From positions 1 through 8,293 of the forward strand of contig SBAY01000201.1 of the NCBI GenBank assembly GCA_005239945.1: a stretch of DNA of 8,293 nucleotides, given 5' to 3'. The stretch comes from Nitrospira sp. (GTDB lineage Bacteria; UBA9089; CG2-30-40-21; SBAY01). The translations under genes and the position numbers were made by a program. The notes beneath the pieces were generated by a model. That model saw only the letters and a list, made by a program, of their open reading frames with translations, did not search any database and had not been told where the DNA came from. Shown piece by piece: positions 1 to 5,218 of the stretch; position 1 is the first letter of the stretch, and each line of letters begins with the position of its first letter.

Positions 1-25
1 CAACTTCAGAGGAGTTTAAAATCTT

Positions 26-58
26 CTTTGTGCATCTTTGTGCCTTCGTGCCTTTGTG
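26..58. repeat. short CTTTGTG-type repeat cluster downstream of the HEAT gene
   Basis: Four copies of CTTTGTG or CTTCGTG lie at 26-32, 36-42, 44-50 and 52-58, at spacings of 10, 8 and 8 bp. They sit in the roughly 100 bp after the last gene of the minus-strand cluster. Read on the minus strand they become CACAAAG/CACGAAG words. No convincing hairpin followed by a T-run was seen here, so I do not call a terminator. Function is unknown; similar short word-repeats recur elsewhere in this window. Confidence 0.6.
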
Positions 59-100
59 GCAAATTTCTTAAGTTTTTTCATGCCTACCTGAACAGTAACC

Positions 101-1657
101 CTATTTCTTTACTTCCCTATCCCTTTGCTTAATATCAGCAGAGAGTTTTTCTACTACAGCTTGAGCAAACATCTTTACCTTAGAATTATTATTATTGCGT
201 GAGGCAAAGATTAATGCCTCAATCGTATTCTTATCCTGGCCATCTATCTTAGCTAATGACTCAACTGCGGTGAGGCGTATTGTTTCATTAGTATCGTTTT
301 TCAAGACATCAATCAAAGGTTGAACTGCCCGTTTATCATTCAACCTTCTTAATCCAACTACCGCACCACCTCGACCATACCAATTTTTACCCTTTAAAGA
401 TTTAATTAAACAGTTAATCACCCGTTCATCACTTACTTCTTTTCCTAAAGATCCCAGGGCAATCCCCAGATACCATTGTCCATATTCATCTTTTTGAGCA
501 GTAGAATCAAGGTTAGTGTTTAATGTCTCGATTATAGGTGTAATAGCCGTAGTCCCTATTTTTATCAAGGTATTGGTAATAGTCTTTCTTAAGGCATTAT
601 CTTCATTATGTAATCTAAGGATGAGCGGTTTTACTGCCGGCTCTCCTATTTTGGCTAAAGCAGAACTACTAACTTGTTGTATCAGCGGGTTTTCATCATT
701 CAATCCATGAATAAAATGTTCTACTGCCTTTTTGTCTCCTATATTCCCTAAGGCAGTTATTGCCTGTATCTTAATATTTATATTTGTGTCATTGAGAAGT
801 TTAATCAAGTCATCTACTGCCCTTTTATCACCGATTTTCCCTAAGGTAAGTGCCGCAAAGGTTCTTACTTCTTCATCTTCATCTTTTAAACTATTGATTA
901 ACAGATTTAACCCTTCGGTATTCCCCAACTTAGCTAAGGCGAAGGCAATATTAAGTCGCAGGTTTCTATCCTTCTCTTTTAATAAAGGGAGTAGGTGTTC
1001 AATGGCTGTTTTATCTCCAAGATTACCTAACACCTCTCCTGCATGCCAGCGAATAAGAATATTTTTACTTTTTAAGGCTTTAATCAGTGATTTTATTGCT
1101 GGTTTGCCTATTTGAGTAAGTGCCTCGGTAGCCACTTGTTGAACTTGACTATCCTCATCTGCCAAAAGTTTAATTAATGGTTTTATGGCGCGGTTACTTT
1201 TAAGTTTTCCAAGAGATTGAGCGGCATTTTCCCGAACAAAGGGTTGTTTATGGGATAAGGCATGAATCAATACGCCTATTGCCCGACTGTTCCCAATCTC
1301 ACCTAATGCCCAGGCGGCATTACCCTGGACAATCCACTTAGGGTCATCTAATCTATTAATTAAAAAGGTTGTTGCCCGTTTATCTTTTAATTTACCTAAG
1401 GCAATGACTACTTCTCGTCTAACCTGCCAATTCTCATCTTTCAAGGCTAAAATTAATGGTTTTACTGCTTTTTTATTAGCCATGGCACCTAAAACCACGG
1501 CTGTATTTTTTCGTACCGTGGCATCTTTAGATTTTAACCCTTCAAGTAATGCCTTGGGTATAGGCTCTTCCTTGTTCGTTTGTTTTTCACACCCAACAGC
1601 TGATAATGATAAAAATAAAATAGAGATTATCAAACCCCTTATCACCATATTTTGCAT
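101..1657 (-). CDS. HEAT-repeat lipoprotein
   Basis: A 518-aa protein predicted to be exported and lipid-anchored. A charged N-terminus and hydrophobic stretch (residues about 5-20) end in the lipobox-like SAVGC, with Cys23 as the lipidation site. The Ala at -3 is less common than Leu. From about residue 33 to the end there are about 15 HEAT/PBS-lyase-type repeats of 30-31 aa, with the usual pattern (V/I)KPLI..L.DE...VR..A..ALGKIGDKRA. The repeat near residues 385-425 is longer and contains an insertion. HEAT arrays are curved alpha-solenoids that bind proteins; no catalytic residues are visible, so a scaffold or binding role at the membrane is inferred. The ATG at 1657 is chosen because AAGGAG (1669-1674) lies 11 nt upstream; a second in-frame ATG at 1648 is farther from it. 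The gene starts 20 nt after the TPR gene stop, so it is probably co-transcribed. Confidence 0.88.
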   Translation of the reverse strand: MQNMVIRGLIISILFLSLSAVGCEKQTNKEEPIPKALLEGLKSKDATVRKNTAVVLGAMANKKAVKPLILALKDENWQVRREVVIALGKLKDKRATTFLINRLDDPKWIVQGNAAWALGEIGNSRAIGVLIHALSHKQPFVRENAAQSLGKLKSNRAIKPLIKLLADEDSQVQQVATEALTQIGKPAIKSLIKALKSKNILIRWHAGEVLGNLGDKTAIEHLLPLLKEKDRNLRLNIAFALAKLGNTEGLNLLINSLKDEDEEVRTFAALTLGKIGDKRAVDDLIKLLNDTNINIKIQAITALGNIGDKKAVEHFIHGLNDENPLIQQVSSSALAKIGEPAVKPLILRLHNEDNALRKTITNTLIKIGTTAITPIIETLNTNLDSTAQKDEYGQWYLGIALGSLGKEVSDERVINCLIKSLKGKNWYGRGGAVVGLRRLNDKRAVQPLIDVLKNDTNETIRLTAVESLAKIDGQDKNTIEALIFASRNNNNSKVKMFAQAVVEKLSADIKQRDREVKK

Positions 1658-1676
1658 CTTAAATTATTCTCCTTCT

Positions 1677-1732
1677 ATTAGATTTTGTATTTTGGATTTT
1701 TGCCCAATTCCCAATTTACAACATGCAATTCA
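1677..1732. repeat. heptamer array forming the 3' end of the TPR gene
   Basis: Eight consecutive 7-bp units run from 1677 to 1732. Plus-strand examples are TTTGTAT and TTTGGAT (1684-1697) followed by CAATTCC and CAATTTA (1705-1718). On the coding strand these are AATTGGG-type and CCAAAAT-type words, which resemble the short tandemly repeated heptanucleotides known from cyanobacteria and some other bacteria. The array encodes the last 17 or so residues of the TPR protein (ending VNWELGKNPKYKI) and includes its stop codon. The C-terminus therefore looks like repeat DNA read as protein rather than conserved sequence. Confidence 0.65.
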
Positions 1733-3900
1733 CCCATCTTACCATCTACTACCTCTCCATCCTCATATCCTAACTCAGATAATCTTCGATGTATATCTTT
1801 AGCCTTTTTCTCATTTCCATTACCATTATTGGAATTAGCATATATCATCCCTAAAATATGCAATAATTGAATATTGTCAGGTTCATACTTTAATGCCTCC
1901 TCATAGACCTCTACCGCTCGCTCTCCTATTTTACCATGTTTTAGATAATAGTCAGCCACAATCTTAATCATTATCGGGTTGCTTGAATTAAAGTAAATAG
2001 CTCGGTCATAGACCCTTATAGCCTTCTCATCCATTCTGCTTGATTTCATATAAACCTCGGCTAATTTCGGGTAAAGCCACATCTTTTTATCTTTGAAAAC
2101 AGCCTTTTCATAAATTAAAGCCGCTTTTGTATATTTTCCGAGTCGTAAATAAAGCCCTGCCAGCAGGAGATTGAATTTTGGAAAAAGAAATAATAAAACA
2201 AGACAAAACATGGTTATTATCGGCCCAAAAAACAGGTAGTTTAAATCATTTTTTACCTTTAAAGGTGGTAAATTCGACTCTAATGATGTCTTAGCTATCT
2301 GTAAATTGGAATGTAACTCCCTTTCTCTTTTGTCTATCTCCTTTAATATCTCCCTGATTTTCCCCTTTTCCTCTTCAGTTGGGGCACATTCAAAGGCACG
2401 GGTAAAAATCTCCTTTGCATTTTTCCAACTCTGGTGAAGCATTTGATTAATCCCTAAATCTACCCATTTCTGATAATCTGACCAATTTTGTTTTCTGTCC
2501 AATGATGCCCTGGCAATCCTTATCTTCTCCATTATTTTATCCCTCTGGGCACTGGTAGTTGTATATTCAAGTGCCTTATTAAGCGATTCCATAGCCTGCT
2601 TCAAGTTATTCTCACTTATGGCGGTAATCCCGGCACTATACCACTTCCAATAATTTTCCTGGCGTATTCTTTCATCCAGGGCAAGTTGTGCCTCATTTAT
2701 TTTTCCCTTGAGCATTTCTTTTTCATCCGGCAGGGCATATTCTAAACCCTTGTTAAAATAGTCAATTGCCTTTTCCCATCTATTATCATTCATCATTTCA
2801 AGACCGGCATTATAGAATTTTGTGTAATTTTCCTGGCGCTTTTTTTCGGTTAAATTTATTTTTGCCTCCTGAATCTTTTTGGTTACCATTTCTTTCTCAT
2901 CGTCTGTTTTGGCATATTCCATTGCCTTATTAAAACAATCGATGGCATCATCGAAATTATTTTTATTCACCTTTTCAATGCCTGAACCGACCAATTTCCA
3001 ATAATTTTCCTGACGGGCTTTTTCACCCAAACTTATTTTTGCCTCCTGAATTTTTTTTGTTACTGTTTCTTTCTCTTCATCTGTTCTGGCATATTCCCTG
3101 GCCTTATTAAAATGCTCAATGGCCTCATCGAGATTATTTCTATTTATTCGTTCGATGCCTGAATTTACCCATTGCCAGTAATCTTCCTGACGGTTTTTTT
3201 CGGCTAAATTAGATTTTGCCTCTTCGAGTCTTCCCTTTATTGTCTCTTTTTCCTCCTTTGAGGCATATTCATAGGCTTTATTGAGATATTCGATTGCCTC
3301 TTCCCATTTATTCTGATTGAGCATATCAATGGCTAAGTTATTCCATGTGCGATAATTTTCTCGTGTCCCTTTTTCTCCTAATAGTTTCTGAGTGAATTCT
3401 AATTTATCCCTGGCTACCGTAGATTCAGGGTCCAGGATAAGTGCCTGCTTATACCAGTTTATTGCCTCTTCATACATCCCTTTCTGTTGATAGGCATAAC
3501 CAATACCATTAATAGCATCAATATAATCAGGATTATTCTGCAATTCTTTCTTGAACTCCTCAATGGCCGAGTCATACATCTTTTTATAAAAATAGGCACA
3601 GCCAAGATTGTTATGGGTAAGTTTTGAGTCAGGATTAATCTCTAATGCCTTCTTAAAGGCAGAGATGGCCTCATCATACATCCTCTTACCATAATATGCA
3701 GACCCGAGATTATTATAGGCTAATTCATAATCCTGTTTTAATTCTATTGCCTTTTGATACATAGGGATAGCTAAACCATATTCCTCTGACAATCTATATT
3801 TTTCACCCTGACTAAAATAATAAAGTGCGTCCTCAGCTGTCCAACCGGTTTTAGAGGATAGGACTAATAGGACGGATAAGACGGATAAGACTATTTTCAT
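1678..3900 (-). CDS. TPR-repeat protein with signal peptide and one internal membrane segment
   Basis: A 740-aa protein with no catalytic motif. Residues 1-22 form a signal peptide, with likely cleavage after GWTA. Residues 24-165 carry four canonical 34-aa TPRs (for example AYNNLGSAYYGKRMYDEAI). Residues 180-532 are six copies of a longer unit of 58-60 aa beginning RQENYWKW-like and containing a TPR-like helical pair plus a charged EEKE..KKIQEAK helix. Residues 554-575 form a hydrophobic membrane span, followed by a basic segment and two or three more TPRs (586-713). The inferred topology is a large periplasmic TPR arm and a smaller cytoplasmic TPR arm, which would suit a protein-protein scaffold in the envelope. 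The start at 3900 is supported by GGAGGT 9 nt upstream. It begins 7 nt after the porV-like stop and 20 nt before the HEAT gene. The signal peptide and the last 17 or so residues are both encoded by short tandem repeats. Confidence 0.88.
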   Translation of the reverse strand: MKIVLSVLSVLLVLSSKTGWTAEDALYYFSQGEKYRLSEEYGLAIPMYQKAIELKQDYELAYNNLGSAYYGKRMYDEAISAFKKALEINPDSKLTHNNLGCAYFYKKMYDSAIEEFKKELQNNPDYIDAINGIGYAYQQKGMYEEAINWYKQALILDPESTVARDKLEFTQKLLGEKGTRENYRTWNNLAIDMLNQNKWEEAIEYLNKAYEYASKEEKETIKGRLEEAKSNLAEKNRQEDYWQWVNSGIERINRNNLDEAIEHFNKAREYARTDEEKETVTKKIQEAKISLGEKARQENYWKLVGSGIEKVNKNNFDDAIDCFNKAMEYAKTDDEKEMVTKKIQEAKINLTEKKRQENYTKFYNAGLEMMNDNRWEKAIDYFNKGLEYALPDEKEMLKGKINEAQLALDERIRQENYWKWYSAGITAISENNLKQAMESLNKALEYTTTSAQRDKIMEKIRIARASLDRKQNWSDYQKWVDLGINQMLHQSWKNAKEIFTRAFECAPTEEEKGKIREILKEIDKRERELHSNLQIAKTSLESNLPPLKVKNDLNYLFFGPIITMFCLVLLFLFPKFNLLLAGLYLRLGKYTKAALIYEKAVFKDKKMWLYPKLAEVYMKSSRMDEKAIRVYDRAIYFNSSNPIMIKIVADYYLKHGKIGERAVEVYEEALKYEPDNIQLLHILGMIYANSNNGNGNEKKAKDIHRRLSELGYEDGEVVDGKMGELHVVNWELGKNPKYKI
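2305..3363 (-). repeat. six tandem ~59-aa (175-180 bp) units inside the TPR gene
   Basis: Units start near residues 179, 237, 296, 355, 413 and 473 of the TPR protein, each marked by a (R)QENYWKW-like start and ending in an EAK...L.EK helix. The second and third units share the string TKKIQEAKI almost unchanged, and their DNA is visibly similar. This suggests internal tandem duplication, with the outer units more diverged. Confidence 0.75.
3858..3893. repeat. four 9-bp units encoding the TPR signal-peptide core
   Basis: Four consecutive 9-bp units on the plus strand: ATAGGACTA (3858-3866), ATAGGACGG (3867-3875), ATAAGACGG (3876-3884) and ATAAGACTA (3885-3893). On the minus strand they encode the hydrophobic core of the signal peptide as Val-Leu-Ser, Val-Leu-Ser, Val-Leu-Leu, Val-Leu-Ser. 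The unit is the same family as the blocks at 4031-4066 and 5177-5212. Confidence 0.75.
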
Positions 3901-3907
3901 TGTTAAA

Positions 3908-3915
3908 TTACCTCC
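3908..3915 (-). promoter_or_regulatory. ribosome binding site of the TPR gene, overlapping the upstream stop codon
   Basis: GGAGGT (minus strand, complement of 3910-3915) shares its final T with the TAA stop of the porV-like gene (3908-3910) and lies 9 nt before the TPR ATG. A ribosome ending on the upstream gene would uncover or occupy this site, so translation of the two genes may be coupled. The coupling is inference. Confidence 0.7.
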
Positions 3916-4030
3916 ATAAATTTACCTTTGCCTTGGTTGTGTAATAATCATTTTCTTTTTCTGCTTCCTTTTCTACTTCCTTTTCTGCTTTTGGTTCTGC
4001 TTTCACTTCTTCTGGTTTGTTTTCGGTGGA

Positions 4031-4066
4031 ATAGGACATATGGGACGAATCGGACATATCGGACAT
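4031..4066. repeat. four 9-bp units in the barrel tail
   Basis: Plus-strand units are ATAGGACAT (4031-4039), ATGGGACGA (4040-4048), ATCGGACAT (4049-4057) and ATCGGACAT (4058-4066). On the coding strand they read Met-Ser-Asp-type triplets (residues DMSDMSDSSHMSYS). ATAGGACAT is identical to the unit repeated in the gap at 5177-5212. Confidence 0.75.
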
Positions 4067-4085
4067 GTCAAGGGTTTTTTCTACT

Positions 4086-4193
4086 TTGACCTCTTCTTTG
4101 ACTTCTTCTCTGACTTCTTCCTCGATTTCTTCCATAACCTCTTCTTTGACTTCTTTTTTAGCTTCTACCTTGACCTCTTCTTTCACTTCTTCT
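4086..4193 (-). repeat. nine 12-bp units encoding a KEEV-type Lys/Glu repeat
   Basis: A 12-bp period runs for nine units, with plus-strand forms such as TTGACCTCTTCT and TTGACTTCTTCT. It encodes a tetrapeptide repeat of the type Lys-Glu-Glu-Val in the tail of the barrel protein. A shorter, degenerate stretch of the same composition (KAEKEVEKEAEKE) follows at about 3950-4010. Alternating Glu and Lys at i,i+4 spacing favours a single, solvent-exposed alpha helix. Confidence 0.75.
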
Positions 4194-4209
4194 ACTTTAT
4201 TTTGGGGGA

Positions 4210-4254
4210 GATGGGATTCGTCGAACTTATCAGACCTGTTGGACTCGTCAGACT
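4210..4254. repeat. five degenerate 9-bp units right after the barrel's last strand
   Basis: Five 9-bp units related to ATCRGACNT lie in register (for example ATCAGACCT at 4228-4236 and GTCAGACTT at 4246-4254). They encode Ser-Asp-Lys-like triplets (SDESNRSDKFDES), beginning just past the last predicted barrel strand, which ends in Phe at about 4262. They look like an older, more diverged copy of the 4031-4066 block. Confidence 0.5.
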
Positions 4255-5176
4255 TTTTATCGAATCTTAGATTAAAAGAGAGTTGATGGGTATCACCCAG
4301 ATCATCATAAGAGGAATAGGCATAATCAAATCTATACTTACCGGTTTTAATTCCAAAGCCAAGATTAAATTTGCCTGTATCTACCCCTGTTTTAAACCCT
4401 GTGCGAAGGGCTATTTCATATCCTTCAATCTCTGGATAAAGATATTCTGCCCCCAGATGGAATTTAGGGTCGCTATCATTGGGTAAATCAATATCCATAG
4501 CCAGCGTAAGAATATTAAGGGGTTTATAACCACACCCTAATTTGATATTAAATGGCAGTTCATCCTTAAAATTAGAAAACAGTCCTATATTCTGGAATGT
4601 TAACCCTGCGGTAAGGTTTTTAATCGCTGTTTTAGACAAAAAACCAATGTCAAAAGCCAATCCTGTAGATGATGATTTAATCTTCTGGTTAATATATTTT
4701 ACATTTAGTCCAGAGGATATATCAGGTTTGATTAATCTGGCATAGGAAAGGTTGAATAACAAATCCTGTGCCTTGAATGTACCTAAGTAATCTTTGTTCG
4801 CACCGTATTCCTTAATATCATCTATACCAAGATAGCTTAAGTTACTGGCGAAGACACCAGGTATTTTTAGCCCTAATTCTTGTAATGGTTGCAGATAGGT
4901 CAGGTATTCATAGTTAATTCCTTCAACCAGGCTATATGGGTAAAGGATAATTCCCTGTCTTTCAGGAAGGCTAATCCGGCTGGATTCCAGTAGATAGCCG
5001 AGGATTCATCTGCTACGGCACAAAAAGCCCCACCCATAGCTACGGGTTTAGCACCTACACCGAGCTTCAGAAAGGTTGCCCCTATCTTACCCGGACCCTT
5101 TGCCTCAACATTATTGATTACGATTAATAAAGATACTAAAACGATAATTCTTTTCATTGTTCACCCCCTTTTTTAG

Positions 5177-5212
5177 TATAGGACATATAGGACATATAGG
5201 ACATATAGGACA
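5177..5212. repeat. four perfect 9-bp tandem units between the NHL and porV-like genes
   Basis: TATAGGACA is repeated four times without mismatch at 5177-5185, 5186-5194, 5195-5203 and 5204-5212, with a further partial TAT. The block fills most of the 61-bp gap between the NHL stop (5219-5221) and the porV-like RBS (5162-5169). Perfect identity suggests recent expansion. The region would be the leader just before the porV-like start, so copy-number change could alter spacing or translation; that effect is inference. Confidence 0.85.
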
Positions 5213-5218
5213 TATTTC

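Larger units (their letters stand above)
3908..5157 (-). pseudogene. PorV/UPF0164-family outer-membrane barrel protein, split by a one-base frameshift
   Basis: Two minus-strand frames join into one protein. Codons 1-80 run from ATG 5157, and that frame stops at 4900. From 4918 the next frame is open to the TAA at 3908. Restoring one base at about 4918-4923 gives 416 aa. The N-terminus has a signal peptide (residues 1-19), then the UPF0164/PorV hallmark GVGAKPVAMGGAFCAVADE and YWNPAGLA. The second frame continues the family pattern directly (INYEYL, NLSYAR, LGAEYLY, FDYAYSSYDDLGDTHQLS) and the barrel ends in NLRF at residue 299. PorV-type proteins are outer-membrane barrels; in type IX secretion PorV shuttles CTD cargo. 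Residues 300-416 are an extra acidic/basic tail made of short repeats. The RBS is GGGGGTGA (5162-5169). Both halves keep good family similarity, so a recent mutation or an assembly error is more likely than old decay. There is no slippery heptamer, so programmed shifting is unlikely. Confidence 0.82.

Noticed and set aside
1..100. Rho-independent terminator after the HEAT gene
   Set aside because: The CTTAAG palindrome and A/T runs do not form a GC-rich stem followed by a T-run on the minus strand.
732..1115. 127-codon plus-strand open frame over the HEAT gene, and similar frames at 516-710 and 1404-1802
   Set aside because: They are antisense shadows of HEAT repeats; composition is not protein-like and the minus-strand repeats are clear.
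4040..4286. Two plus-strand open frames of 73-76 codons over the barrel tail
   Set aside because: They are the antisense reading of the 9-bp and 12-bp repeats; low-complexity Phe/Leu or Ser/Thr composition and no independent RBS support.
4900..4925. Programmed -1 frameshift in the PorV-like gene
   Set aside because: The shift point has no slippery heptamer and no evident downstream stem; a simple missing base is the better explanation.
5177..5212. CRISPR-like array
   Set aside because: Units are 9 bp and directly adjacent with no spacers; this is a microsatellite.
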